DNA of 64,000 bases from Paraburkholderia phytofirmans PsJN (GTDB taxonomy: Bacteria; Pseudomonadota; Gammaproteobacteria; Burkholderiales; Burkholderiaceae), in NCBI RefSeq assembly GCF_000020125.1, contig NC_010676.1, positions 1,364,001 through 1,428,000 of the forward strand. The letters are read 5' to 3'. The notes under the pieces were generated by a model. That model saw only the letters and a program-made list of their open reading frames with translations. It had not been told where the DNA came from and did not search any database. A program made the position numbers and the translations under genes. Below are positions 24,752 to 32,959 of this stretch, one piece after another. Within the stretch, counting starts at the first letter, position 1, and each line of letters starts with the position of its first letter.

Positions 24752-25395
24752 TTTGCGTAGCTGACAATCAAGCCGTGCATTAGCTTCGAAATGCCTGATA
24801 CGGACACAAGCACGAAGAGTTTCAACGGGGTTGATACCGTGGTGGGCGACAACATCACCATGCCCATCGCCGTCAACACGTTAGCGATCACGAGGTCGAT
24901 GATGAGAAACGCCATATAAAGGAGAAACCCGGCCTCGAACCCGCTGGAAATTTCGCTGATCATGAATGCGGGAATCAGCAGCGAGAAGTCGGTTTCCTGT
25001 GCGTCGCGTGCCGGGTCGATGCGTTTTGCCGCCGTCACGAGGAACGCGCGCTCGGAGGGGCGCGAATGCTCCATCATGAATTCGCCGAGTGGGCCGCGCA
25101 CCGCCTGGTATACCTCCGTCACGTCGGGGAACTGACCGCGCTCGACACGCTCACCGAGCGACAGATCGCCACCGATCTTCTCCATTGTCGGCGCCATTAC
25201 AACCAGCGTCGCCGCGAGCGCCAGCGCCGAGATCGCCATGTTGCCGGGCGCCTGTTGCACGCCCACGGCAGAACGCAACAGTGTGAGCACAATGCTGAAC
25301 TTGGTGAACGACGTGGTCATCGTCACGATCAGCGGCAGCAGACCCAGCACGAAGAAAAAGACGATTATCTGAAAGTTGACGACTTGATCTTTCAT
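24748..25395 (-). CDS. sctR: T3SS export gate protein SctR
   Basis: Core pore-forming export-gate subunit (HrcR/YscR/FliP family), 215 residues, typical length. Conserved landmarks are the TSFTKFSIVLTLLRSAVGVQQ segment, the central soluble stretch, and the strongly conserved IPAFMISEISSGFEAGFLLY followed by FLIIDLVIANVLTAMGMVM. No cleaved signal peptide as in FliP is evident. It overlaps sctQ upstream by 4 bp. Confidence 0.95.
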   Translation of the reverse strand: MKDQVVNFQIIVFFFVLGLLPLIVTMTTSFTKFSIVLTLLRSAVGVQQAPGNMAISALALAATLVVMAPTMEKIGGDLSLGERVERGQFPDVTEVYQAVRGPLGEFMMEHSRPSERAFLVTAAKRIDPARDAQETDFSLLIPAFMISEISSGFEAGFLLYMAFLIIDLVIANVLTAMGMVMLSPTTVSTPLKLFVLVSVSGISKLMHGLIVSYAK

Positions 25396-26375
25396 GATGT
25401 CGTTTGCGTATCCGACATGTGTGCCAGATCGACAATGCGTACGCCCAATGCGTCATCGATATCGATCAATTCGCCGCGCGCAAACGGAATGCCCTGGCAG
25501 AGCAGCCTGATTGCATGTCTGCCCACTGGCTGTTGCAATGACACCGTCGAGCCGGTTCGCAGGCGCATGAGCTCGTCGAGCGTCAGCGAAAGCGTGCCGA
25601 TCACGGCATCGAATGAAAACGTGAGTGCGCTGGCCGGAATCAGCTCGCTCGTCATTTCCGCGGACTGGTTGGCATCGTCGATCATCGGTTGGGCTATCAC
25701 CATATATTCTCCTGAAGGTTGAAGCAGAATGCGGCGTGCGCCGAGGCGCATCGGCAAACGCAAGTACTGGTCAAAACGGTTAAGAAGCAGTGCATCGCCG
25801 CGCCTGATTCTGCGCAGGCGCTGCAACGTAAGTTCGGGTCCCGCCATGCACACGGAGACGGGGACCACCAGCCGTCTTGCAAGGGCGGTCGCATCGCCGA
25901 GGTGAACGGGCTGGCGCGCCAGCCATCCATCTATTACCGTGCTATCCAGCGCAAAGTGCGCAGCGCGATGACTTCGCAGGTGCGTGAGGACGAGGCCGTA
26001 TGCGCCGTGTTGCGGTACTGCATCGAACGACACGCCTGTTATTTCGACCGTGAACCCGAACACGCCTTCGAGTGCGCTTAGCCACTCGTCGAGCACCTGT
26101 GAAATCAATGTGCATGCCCTGTCCTCCGCCTGTGCGAGGGACGTCCGCGTCAACTCCGGGAACAACGCCTGCGCATCGCAATCGAGCGTGACAGGCTCTC
26201 CCGCCGCATGTCCGTTAAGCCGCAACGGATAGCTTGCGCGGCAGACTTCGAACTGCAGCGAAAACGCCCGCTTTCCGACGCTGACCTGATAGGGCGTGCC
26301 AAAATGCAGCGCCGCAACGTTGTGTCGTTGTGCGTGCGCGAGCGATACGCGTTCCACATTTCGCAATGGACTCAT
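25392..26375 (-). CDS. sctQ: T3SS cytoplasmic sorting-platform protein SctQ
   Basis: SctQ (HrcQ/YscQ, homologous to FliM/FliN), 327 residues, part of the cytoplasmic sorting platform with SctK and SctL. The first two thirds are poorly conserved, as usual. The C-terminal 70 or so residues carry the surface-presentation-of-antigens (SPOA) fold pattern: LTFSFDAVIGTLSLTLDELMRLRTGSTV and a following Gly/Pro-containing strand set. It is a single-chain form rather than split into QA and QB. Many members also make a short C-terminal product from an internal start; GTG/ATG candidates exist before the SPOA domain but I cannot tell if one is used. Confidence 0.88.
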   Translation of the reverse strand: MSPLRNVERVSLAHAQRHNVAALHFGTPYQVSVGKRAFSLQFEVCRASYPLRLNGHAAGEPVTLDCDAQALFPELTRTSLAQAEDRACTLISQVLDEWLSALEGVFGFTVEITGVSFDAVPQHGAYGLVLTHLRSHRAAHFALDSTVIDGWLARQPVHLGDATALARRLVVPVSVCMAGPELTLQRLRRIRRGDALLLNRFDQYLRLPMRLGARRILLQPSGEYMVIAQPMIDDANQSAEMTSELIPASALTFSFDAVIGTLSLTLDELMRLRTGSTVSLQQPVGRHAIRLLCQGIPFARGELIDIDDALGVRIVDLAHMSDTQTTS

Positions 26376-27103
26376 CGGGCTCCTCCGCGGTGCTGCGTGC
26401 CCCAGGATCCGGCAAGCAGATCAATCACGTCACGCAAGCCATCTTCGATCACGGCAAACTTTTTTTCTGATTCGCCGTCGATGTATCGGTACTCGTTCAG
26501 CACCAGGTTGATCGCGTCTCTGACACCGCGTTCCAGCACGCGCAACTGCGGTGTCAAGCTTCCGTCGATCACGCCCTGCACCGTCTCGACCACAAGCGAA
26601 TGCGCCGGCAGGCCGGCATCGGCGAGTACGATGAACAAGGGGACATTCAGCTCCTGTTCGAGCGAACGCGCGATGCGCTGCGTCTCTGCGCAATCGTCTG
26701 TCGAGACGCGCACAGACAGCACCTGCTGCGCGCGTAAAGCACCGAGGCAGCGTCGCAGCCGGTTGCGCAACACCACGTCAGGAGGAAGCTCACCGAGTAT
26801 CTCGACCACGGCATCGAGCACGAGCGCGGCAAGACGTTCCTCCAGGCAGCGTGATGCGAACGAGGTTGCAGCCGAGGGCACGACAAGCTCGCGCAGGCCC
26901 ATCCGGCGTCCCGCGTCGTACCCGCGGCGCCACGCCCGCCGCTTCAACGCGCGCACGCGCTCGACAAGACGGGCGGTCTCCTGTTCCGCTTCGCGCGCGC
27001 GAGAAGCTTCGACTTCGCGCAAACCGTCGAGCCCGCGCAACTCCACTGACGACACGTAACCGTCCGACTCCACATACCACCCGCCCTTCCGGCAGATCAA
27101 CAT
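26372..27103 (-). CDS. sctL: T3SS ATPase regulator SctL
   Basis: Stator-like protein (HrpE/YscL/FliH family), 243 residues, linking the SctN ATPase to the sorting platform. It shows the family's long charged N-terminal helix (rich in Arg, Glu and Ala, about residues 25-75, with RRGYDAGRRMGLREL) and a C-terminal globular region (VRVSTDDCAETQRIARSLEQ, then VETVQGVIDGSLTPQL). The latter resembles the FliH C-terminal motif of an acidic-Asp/Gly turn before the Leu-rich end. It overlaps sctK by 7 bp and sctQ by 4 bp. Confidence 0.85.
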   Translation of the reverse strand: MLICRKGGWYVESDGYVSSVELRGLDGLREVEASRAREAEQETARLVERVRALKRRAWRRGYDAGRRMGLRELVVPSAATSFASRCLEERLAALVLDAVVEILGELPPDVVLRNRLRRCLGALRAQQVLSVRVSTDDCAETQRIARSLEQELNVPLFIVLADAGLPAHSLVVETVQGVIDGSLTPQLRVLERGVRDAINLVLNEYRYIDGESEKKFAVIEDGLRDVIDLLAGSWGTQHRGGAR

Positions 27104-27672
27104 GCGTTACCTCCCGTCAATACGTATGCGGCATCGAGCAGATTCATGGCTGCCTCTGAGTTCATGTCGCAGACACCCAGGCGCGCCGCGCGTTGCGCGA
27201 CCGCGCGCGGCAGGCGTAGTTCGAGCAGCACACGCTGCGTCGGATCGCCGAGCGCATGCAGCGTAATCTGCATGCCGGCCGCGGTCATATCCGCGCGATC
27301 GAGTACATTGAGTATTGCACCCACATTCGCATCGTCGCGGCCACCACGGGGATCGCGTTGGACCGCGCGCAGCACGTGCGGTGCTATGTGGGCGGCGAAT
27401 ATCTCATGCTCCGATGCGCTCACTACCTTGCGCAGGGATGGCGCGTATGCAAGCGCTGCTGTCACACGCATGACCTTTGCGCAGGCCGGACGTGGCAATC
27501 CGGCGAACCGGGGCAAGGACGGTGTTGCGCGCCCGCTGAGCAGGTCAGGAATGAGAGCGAGCAGACGGGCGTTCGCAACCGCTTGCGCGCGCTCGCTGAG
27601 CGAGCGTTCACCGTCCGCCAGCCAGCTATGGTGCGCCCACTTCGATAAAGCGAGGACTGGGACCAAAGTCAT
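27097..27672 (-). CDS. sctK: T3SS sorting-platform protein SctK
   Basis: A 191-residue mostly helical cytoplasmic protein, poorly conserved in sequence, in the position of yscK/hrpD between sctJ and sctL. The spacing of hydrophobic helices, the length and the strict gene order support SctK, which caps the sorting-platform pods against SctD. I see no other domain. Start and stop both overlap neighbours (4 bp with sctJ, 7 bp with sctL), so translation is probably coupled. Confidence 0.72.
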   Translation of the reverse strand: MTLVPVLALSKWAHHSWLADGERSLSERAQAVANARLLALIPDLLSGRATPSLPRFAGLPRPACAKVMRVTAALAYAPSLRKVVSASEHEIFAAHIAPHVLRAVQRDPRGGRDDANVGAILNVLDRADMTAAGMQITLHALGDPTQRVLLELRLPRAVAQRAARLGVCDMNSEAAMNLLDAAYVLTGGNAC

Positions 27673-28490
27673 GGTGCGTCTCCTTGGCCGGAGTTGCCCG
27701 GCTTTTCGTCTGGATGCGCTTCAGTCGCCGTGGTGGGCTTTCTTCGGCGATAGAATGCCCGTGCAAACGAGCGAATGCCGCTTTTCCACACCCACGCCGA
27801 TACGATCAGCAAGATCGCCATTACCGCTACGACGATGAGCATCAGTGTGGTGTCGTGACGCGTTTCGACAGCGGGCATCGCGAAGTGCGTCCTGGCGTCG
27901 CCTTTGGCGTCGGCGGGCTCGGCAACGGGTGTGACGGGAATAAACGTCAGAGACACGCGGTCGGGCGTCAAACCCTCGACGCTGCCCGCAACGAGGTTGC
28001 GGATCTTGTCCCTCATATATTCGAGGTTGTAGTCGCTGCGGTAGCGCAGCATCACCGATGCCGAGGGTGGCGCGACCTGCCGCATCAGCGGGTCGCGCTC
28101 TGGTTGCACGATATGCACGCGTGCCACCAGCACTCCGTCGATCTTCTCGAGCGTTTCCGATAGCTCTTGCGTCAAACCGTAGACATAGCGCACCCGGTCT
28201 TCGTCGGGATTCGATATCAACCCCTGTCGGCTGAAGAGATCACCGAGATTTGCATGATTGTCGCGAGGCAACGCATATTCGCGCGTGATTTCGGTTGCGC
28301 TCACCACATCATCGACATCGACTGAGACGTTCCATTTCTTGTCGGCGCTGCGGTCCTTCACACCTTCGATCCCATGCTGGCTAAGGACGGCGATAATCTG
28401 GTTCGCCTGGTCCTCTTCCAGGCCTTCGAATAACGACGATTTGCAGCCAATGAGAAATAGAAACGGCAGCATGATCAGTGCGAGTCGCAT
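27669..28490 (-). CDS. sctJ: T3SS inner-membrane ring lipoprotein SctJ
   Basis: Inner membrane ring protein (HrcJ/YscJ/PrgK, related to FliF), 273 residues. A lipoprotein signal ends in LIGC with Cys16 as lipidation site. Two ring-building domains follow: the first contains ANQIIAVLSQHGIEGVKDRS, the second ARVHIVQPERDPLMRQVAPPSAS and the segment VEGLTPDRVSLTFIPV. A C-terminal membrane helix lies near residues 210-235 followed by a short basic cytoplasmic tail. It shares one base (TGATG) with sctI upstream. Confidence 0.95.
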   Translation of the reverse strand: MRLALIMLPFLFLIGCKSSLFEGLEEDQANQIIAVLSQHGIEGVKDRSADKKWNVSVDVDDVVSATEITREYALPRDNHANLGDLFSRQGLISNPDEDRVRYVYGLTQELSETLEKIDGVLVARVHIVQPERDPLMRQVAPPSASVMLRYRSDYNLEYMRDKIRNLVAGSVEGLTPDRVSLTFIPVTPVAEPADAKGDARTHFAMPAVETRHDTTLMLIVVAVMAILLIVSAWVWKSGIRSFARAFYRRRKPTTATEAHPDEKPGNSGQGDAP

Positions 28491-28828
28491 CAGTTCCTCT
28501 GCGTGAGCGAATTGATTGCCTGCCCGACCTTGTCGGCGATGTTCTTCGCCATCATGGCGCTGGCTTGCATGTCATCGAGGTCGTACTGGAGATGAAGGAG
28601 ATCGAGCATTCCGGCGGTCGAAGCCCGGTTTCTTCCATATGACGCCAGGTCACCTACGATTCGCGTGTCCTGAGCCTTGCAGGTCTCCTCTGCGCGCTGA
28701 ATCAGCATGAACGTGAGAGATTTTTCGGCATCGTTATCTTCCAGGCGGACCGCGGACGACTGGACGTGTTGCGCGTCGACAGGCGGCTCCGGAGGGTACA
28801 TATTCATCACCACAGGTTGCAGTTGCAT
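28490..28828 (-). CDS. sctI: T3SS inner rod protein SctI
   Basis: Inner-rod/early-substrate protein (YscI/HrpB/PrgJ family), 112 residues. The C-terminal half (about residues 70-112) is an amphipathic helix pair, LDLLHLQYDLDDMQASAMMAKNIADKVGQAINSLTQRN, and this placement immediately before sctJ matches the family. The ribosome-binding site is weak (AGAGA). A strong hairpin lies between it and the small gene upstream. Sequence conservation in this family is low, so the call leans on position and helix pattern. Confidence 0.75.
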   Translation of the reverse strand: MQLQPVVMNMYPPEPPVDAQHVQSSAVRLEDNDAEKSLTFMLIQRAEETCKAQDTRIVGDLASYGRNRASTAGMLDLLHLQYDLDDMQASAMMAKNIADKVGQAINSLTQRN

Positions 28829-28860
28829 CTATTTGTCTCTTTTGAACGATAGGTTGTCTC

Positions 28861-28884
28861 GAGGCGCCGCAGGAACGGCGCCTC
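28861..28884. other. Intercistronic hairpin between needle-like gene and sctI
   Basis: A perfect 9-bp stem (GAGGCGCCG / CGGCGCCTC) with a 6-nt loop lies in the 66-bp gap between the small needle-like gene and sctI. In the leftward transcript no U run follows it. It could hold back RNA decay so that the upstream small gene is expressed more than the downstream genes, a pattern seen with needle and pilin genes. Confidence 0.5.
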
Positions 28885-28894
28885 TTTCAAACGG

Positions 28895-29092
28895 TTACTT
28901 CAGATTGCCGATCACGCCCATTCGGGTCTGGTTGCGTTTTGATTCCATGTTGCTTTCCTTCGTGATTTGCTCCTGAAAAGCGTTTTGAGCCTTCTGATCC
29001 TGAAGGTCCTGGGTGGTTTGACCATTACCCGCACTGGCGGCCGGGCTCGCGCCCCCAACTGCAGGTGTATGATCAGCGTTTCCAACTTGCAT
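28895..29092 (-). CDS. Small T3SS cluster protein, needle/pilus subunit candidate
   Basis: A 65-residue protein not matching a family I can name with certainty. It has no Cys, is rich in Gln, Ala and Asn, starts with a flexible Gly/Ala/Pro segment and ends in one amphipathic helix (about residues 27-60, ending MGVIGNLK). Needle subunits (SctF) and Hrp pilins are short, Cys-free and helical at the C-terminus, and their gene is often next to sctI. AAGGAT precedes ATG at 29092. It is the only gene of the operon not tightly packed: 139 bp from sctD and 66 bp from sctI. A type III-secreted regulator or chaperone is the main alternative. Confidence 0.5.
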   Translation of the reverse strand: MQVGNADHTPAVGGASPAASAGNGQTTQDLQDQKAQNAFQEQITKESNMESKRNQTRMGVIGNLK

Positions 29093-29231
29093 AATTTGTC
29101 ATCCTTATCAAATAACGCGCGCGTTGAGTTTTATTCAACCACCAGTACGCCGAGCCGCGCGCAAATACTCGGCGAACAAACCTGTCATTAAGCGCATTGC
29201 CCGGTGTAGTAAGCCGCGCGCCCGCAAGCTC

Positions 29232-30332
29232 TCACTTGCATGTCCTGGCGTTCTCCGCGCCCTCGGCAAAGAACTCGTACGTAGCTCCGTCGTCATTGCG
29301 CACAATCTTCACTGTGCAATTCGAGATGCTTGCGATTCGACCGAGCGGCAAGCGGGCGCCAGTGAAATAGCGCACACCCTGCTGGTCGACAAGCCATGCT
29401 CCATGTGCCGAATGCGCGAGGTTCATCCCAATGGCCTGGAGCGGCACGCGAACGGGCCCTTGGTCCGCCACGTGCCCTTCGAACCTGAGTGTGCGCAAAC
29501 CATTGATCGATTCGCGCGCGAGACGAGTGACGCGCTTGTAATCCCACGATTCCGGTACGGCGTAGGCCTCTTCGGCAGGCGGGCTGACCGTGAACGAGCC
29601 CGGTTCGTCTGGTCTGACTTGCGCATCGCGGTAGTACTTCTGCAAAAAATCGACGAGCTGTTCTTTCATTTGCTCAACGACGATCACGCGTATCACAGGC
29701 GAGCGCGTATCCCGCCGGGCATTCGCTGCCAATGAGGCGAGCTCGGACGAACTCATCACGTAACCCTCATAGACGTACGCATGCGTTTTGACATCTTCAC
29801 GCACGGTCACAAAGCGAAACGGGCCGTCAAGGCGCGGTAATGTGCGTTCAAGTTCATGCGGACCGTAGATTCGCCATAGCGATCCCAGGCCGGCCGATGC
29901 CATGAGCGTTAGCAGCAACAGCTTCGCGCCACGGGATGTATGCGTCCAGCGCTTCGAGATATAGGCAAGGGGCGCATGCGTCATCAACCACGCAAGCTCG
30001 GCGTTGCGCATGACATCGGGTGTCAGCAGATCGCGTCCGCTAAACTGCAATTGGGCATCACCCACCATGAAAGACGCACCGCACATCAACACGGTTGTCT
30101 TGCCCGATGCCAATGGATAGCCGAACACAGATACACCGTCATGTAGTGCTGTCAGTTTCAGTCTGTTTCCTGTCAATCGAATGGTCGCGTGATGCGGCGC
30201 GATGCCGTCATCCGCGAGCAGGAGACTGGCGCCCTCCCCGCTACCGATTGTCAGGTCATGGCTGTCGGACAGCAGCACACTCGCGCCGGCGTGAATGCCG
30301 CCGGTAACGATAATAATTCCGCCCGTGCTCAT
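29232..30332 (-). CDS. sctD: T3SS inner-membrane ring protein SctD
   Basis: Outer of the two inner-membrane ring proteins (HrpW-Ralstonia/YscD/PrgH), 366 residues. It has an N-terminal cytoplasmic FHA-like domain (residues 1-100; LTIGSGEGASLLLADDGIAP then HHATIRL), a single membrane helix near 130-150 (AKLLLLTLMASAGLGSLW), and a periplasmic part with the ring-building repeats. The frame is open upstream to 30404, but ATG at 30332 overlaps the sctC stop by 4 bp and begins the FHA strand, so it is preferred. It follows sctC, as in many Hrp and Ysc operons. Confidence 0.88.
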   Translation of the reverse strand: MSTGGIIIVTGGIHAGASVLLSDSHDLTIGSGEGASLLLADDGIAPHHATIRLTGNRLKLTALHDGVSVFGYPLASGKTTVLMCGASFMVGDAQLQFSGRDLLTPDVMRNAELAWLMTHAPLAYISKRWTHTSRGAKLLLLTLMASAGLGSLWRIYGPHELERTLPRLDGPFRFVTVREDVKTHAYVYEGYVMSSSELASLAANARRDTRSPVIRVIVVEQMKEQLVDFLQKYYRDAQVRPDEPGSFTVSPPAEEAYAVPESWDYKRVTRLARESINGLRTLRFEGHVADQGPVRVPLQAIGMNLAHSAHGAWLVDQQGVRYFTGARLPLGRIASISNCTVKIVRNDDGATYEFFAEGAENARTCK

Positions 30333-32242
30333 CGAATCTGCCCCGTGGGTGCTGACGGACCTGGTGGCAGGCCAGGAGGAAGCGGAGGCGTCACACCGTT
30401 CCACACCGACATGTCTTCCGGGCGCTGCCGTACCGCCGCCCGCGCTATGCCGGCGCTGCTCGGGAATGAGGGCGCTGGGTGCTCAAGCGAGGAAGTCGAC
30501 ACGCCATTGGCGCCGTCAGGTTCCGTAACGAGCTTCACCATCGGTTTGACACGAGGTGTAATCAGAATGAGCCGCTCAAGACGTTCGACCTGCGTCTGTG
30601 TATCCCGGAACAAAGCGCCCACATAAGGGAGATGTCCGAGCACGTGCACCTGCGAAGATGCTGTCTGGCTGCGCTCATATTCGTAGCCGCCAAGGAGCAG
30701 GCTCTCTCCGTCCGCGACCACCGCCTGCGTCACAATGGAATGGTTGTTGACCTTCGGAATGCCATCGACGGAGAGCGACGAATCGAATGCGCCATCGTCG
30801 ATTTGCACGCTCAACAAAATGTTCCTCGCGCTATCCGACCCGGATTCCACTGTAGGTGTGACCTTCAACGTCAGCCCGGTGTCGACGTTGTAAAGGTCGA
30901 CGTCCTGATTGCCCGCGACTCGAACGTACAGAGAATTGCGCGAGGACAGAATTGCTTCCGAGTTATTCAACGTCAACACTTGCGGTCGGGACAGAATCCG
31001 CGCCTTTCCGCTTTGTTCGAGAAGGTGAATCTTCGCGAACAGGTAGTTGGCGGAACTCCCTATCATGGTTGCCAGGTTCAGACCGGCGAGCGCCGGGATG
31101 AGCGACGAAGCCAACACCGTAGGCGAAGAGTTCATTACGGCATAGCCACCCGCCCCGCCTCTCGTTGCACCACCCCAATGTATGCCCAGGTCGCTTGCGG
31201 CATCGCTTGTTATATCGATGACGACCGCCGTGATCTCGACGAGATCCTGCTGCTTGTCCAGCATCGCGATAGTGCGCGCATAGCTCGGCATCATCGACGG
31301 CACGTCATAGATCACCACCGAATTCGTGCGCGCGTCGGCAACGATGTTGCGCTGGATTGGCGCCGCTGCGGGGCGCATGACTTCAGCGACCGGCAAAAGC
31401 GGATCGAGCTCGGGCTCCTGTTGCAACCCGGCCAGGCCCAAGCCTCGCAGGCTCGGCAGCGGAGGCGGCCCGCCGCGCTCGGCGCGTGCCTGGTTGCGTG
31501 ACCTTGTCGCATTCTCCCGGTCAGGCACGCTAACTGGAACGTCGGCCATGAGCTTGCGCAGCAGTGAGGCCACGCCGGGCACGACCTGACGCTGGTTGCC
31601 GGACGTGTACGTGATGTCCTGCGCCTGCGCATATTGAAGGGGGAAAACCCGGATCACCGTCTCGTCGACGGAAGGCGTGATGGTCGTCTGCCGCTGTGCC
31701 TCTGCAACGGCACTGGAAACCGCATCGACAAATCCCGACGGACCGGATACGACGGCTGTCGTATCCGAGTACCGAACCGGCAAACGGCTGTCGGCGAGAC
31801 CGAGGCTGGACAGCAAACCGGCTACCTCCTCGCGTGTCATCGGAGCAAAGGGGATTGTCCGGCTTCGGATATCGGAGGCGGGCGATACATGGATGACATT
31901 GCCGTCGAAGTACCAGGCAAGTCCATAGGCTTCGACCAGCTTCGCGAACACGCGCGACGGCGGATCATCGAACGCCCCGTTGACGGGGCCTTTCACACCG
32001 CGTGCGATTTCGACCTGAAGTCCCGCGGCGCTGACCACCGCTTTCAACACATCTGGTAGCGGTGTGTTACGCGCAAAGTAATGCAACGCCTGTGTGCCCC
32101 ACACCGGTTCCGCAGTGCTGCCCATCGACGCATACAGGATGATTCCTACAGCGAATGCGGAACGTATCCCTATTACTGCGGGATATCGCCTTGCGTATCG
32201 TCCTTCCCCTTTCGCGCTTATGACACGCCGCGTCAAGAACAT
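30329..32242 (-). CDS. sctC: T3SS outer-membrane secretin SctC
   Basis: Secretin ring of the injectisome, 637 residues (HrcC/YscC family). A long basic N-terminus leads to a signal peptide ending near GSTAEP. The N0 domain (HYFARNTPLPDVLKAVVSAA) and N1/N3 domains follow, then the secretin domain: VEITAVVIDITSDAASDLGI, LSRPQVLTLNNSEAILSSRN and the C-terminal VADGESLLLGGYEYERSQ. AGAGAGG precedes ATG at 32242. It is first in the long leftward operon and shares its AT-rich upstream region with the rightward ribbon-helix-helix gene. Confidence 0.94.
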   Translation of the reverse strand: MFLTRRVISAKGEGRYARRYPAVIGIRSAFAVGIILYASMGSTAEPVWGTQALHYFARNTPLPDVLKAVVSAAGLQVEIARGVKGPVNGAFDDPPSRVFAKLVEAYGLAWYFDGNVIHVSPASDIRSRTIPFAPMTREEVAGLLSSLGLADSRLPVRYSDTTAVVSGPSGFVDAVSSAVAEAQRQTTITPSVDETVIRVFPLQYAQAQDITYTSGNQRQVVPGVASLLRKLMADVPVSVPDRENATRSRNQARAERGGPPPLPSLRGLGLAGLQQEPELDPLLPVAEVMRPAAAPIQRNIVADARTNSVVIYDVPSMMPSYARTIAMLDKQQDLVEITAVVIDITSDAASDLGIHWGGATRGGAGGYAVMNSSPTVLASSLIPALAGLNLATMIGSSANYLFAKIHLLEQSGKARILSRPQVLTLNNSEAILSSRNSLYVRVAGNQDVDLYNVDTGLTLKVTPTVESGSDSARNILLSVQIDDGAFDSSLSVDGIPKVNNHSIVTQAVVADGESLLLGGYEYERSQTASSQVHVLGHLPYVGALFRDTQTQVERLERLILITPRVKPMVKLVTEPDGANGVSTSSLEHPAPSFPSSAGIARAAVRQRPEDMSVWNGVTPPLPPGLPPGPSAPTGQIR

Positions 32243-32477
32243 CTGAATACCTCTCTTTGCCTATTGAGTGCGAATGAATAGGAATTTATCCATTTCTGTT
32301 TTTCAGAGGTCATACGGATGTACCACCGGCGCACCTCCAAGTCGGCGAGCATTGGAATTGTTATGTTCCATGTGGAGAAGATCGCAGGACTAACGGTCCC
32401 CAATATATGGGTATGCGCATTTGTAAAAAAATGATGTTCCATCTCATAAATAAAGCGGAAGAGATTCTGATAGTCAT
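32243..32477. promoter_or_regulatory. AT-rich divergent promoter region, sctC / RHH regulator
   Basis: The 235-bp region is far richer in A+T than the flanking genes. It should hold the promoter of the core T3SS operon and that of the RHH gene. ATGTTCCAT occurs twice in the same orientation (32363-32371 and 32434-32442), and the first copy lies beside TTGGAATTG. These could be half-sites of a regulator, which is speculative. Confidence 0.5.
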
Positions 32478-32807
32478 ATGGCAAACAAAGCGTATTGCAA
32501 TTTCAGCGCCGACCTCCTGAAGCCAAGACAGAGGTCTATTCGGGTCAACGGTCTGGCAACGTGCTTACGGTTGGAAGAAATTTACTGGTCGATTATCGAG
32601 GAGCTGGCGCGACGCGAATCGTTGAGCGTCGGAAAGTTGATTTCGCGATGGGCGATGGAAATGGATCTTGCGTGCGAGTCCGTGTGGAATTTTACCGGCT
32701 ACATACGCGTGATATGCGTTATGCAATTGATGAATCACAGTAATCCATCTCATCCCATGGATTTTGCTCTGGTGCCCGGTTCGTCTAAAGGACGTGGAGG
32801 CCAGTAG
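32478..32807 (+). CDS. Ribbon-helix-helix (RHH_4-type) DNA-binding protein
   Basis: A 109-residue protein whose central part (about residues 18-80) fits the RHH_4 pattern: a strand with RSIRVNGLATCLRLEE, helix YWSIIEELARRE, turn LSVGKLISRWAMEMD, then ESVWNFTGYIRVICVMQL. RHH proteins bind DNA as dimers through the strand. It is divergent from sctC and just upstream of a small secreted candidate, so it is a good candidate regulator of the T3SS island. The C-terminal 25 residues are polar and unlike the domain. The island shows no HrpB, HrpX, TtsI or HrpL homologue in this window. Confidence 0.75.
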   Translation: MANKAYCNFSADLLKPRQRSIRVNGLATCLRLEEIYWSIIEELARRESLSVGKLISRWAMEMDLACESVWNFTGYIRVICVMQLMNHSNPSHPMDFALVPGSSKGRGGQ

Positions 32808-32924
32808 CGCATGACTGACGGTCGTCGCGAGTACTTTTATGTAACCATCGGGAGGATTCAATGTAAAAATTATTCACATCTTGCAGAATCAAAATCACTC
32901 ACGTGATAAATCAAAAATCTTACC

Positions 32925-32946
32925 CTTTTGCGGAAGGGTTTTATCT
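32925..32946 (+). terminator. Hairpin with T run just upstream of the small glycine-rich gene
   Basis: ACCCTT-TTGCGG-AAGGGT followed directly by TTTT forms a terminator-like hairpin about 14 bp before the next start codon. It could end transcription of the RHH gene, or act as an attenuator on the 32960 gene; its position inside the presumed leader makes the second option worth testing. Confidence 0.55.
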
Positions 32947-32959
32947 TAAGGAAGCAAAC

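Noticed and set aside
32233..32484. Leftward 83-codon frame in the sctC/RHH divergent region
   Set aside because: It overlaps both flanking gene starts, lies in the promoter region and has no ribosome site; kept as noncoding, though AT-rich composition makes chance frames less likely to be GC artefacts.
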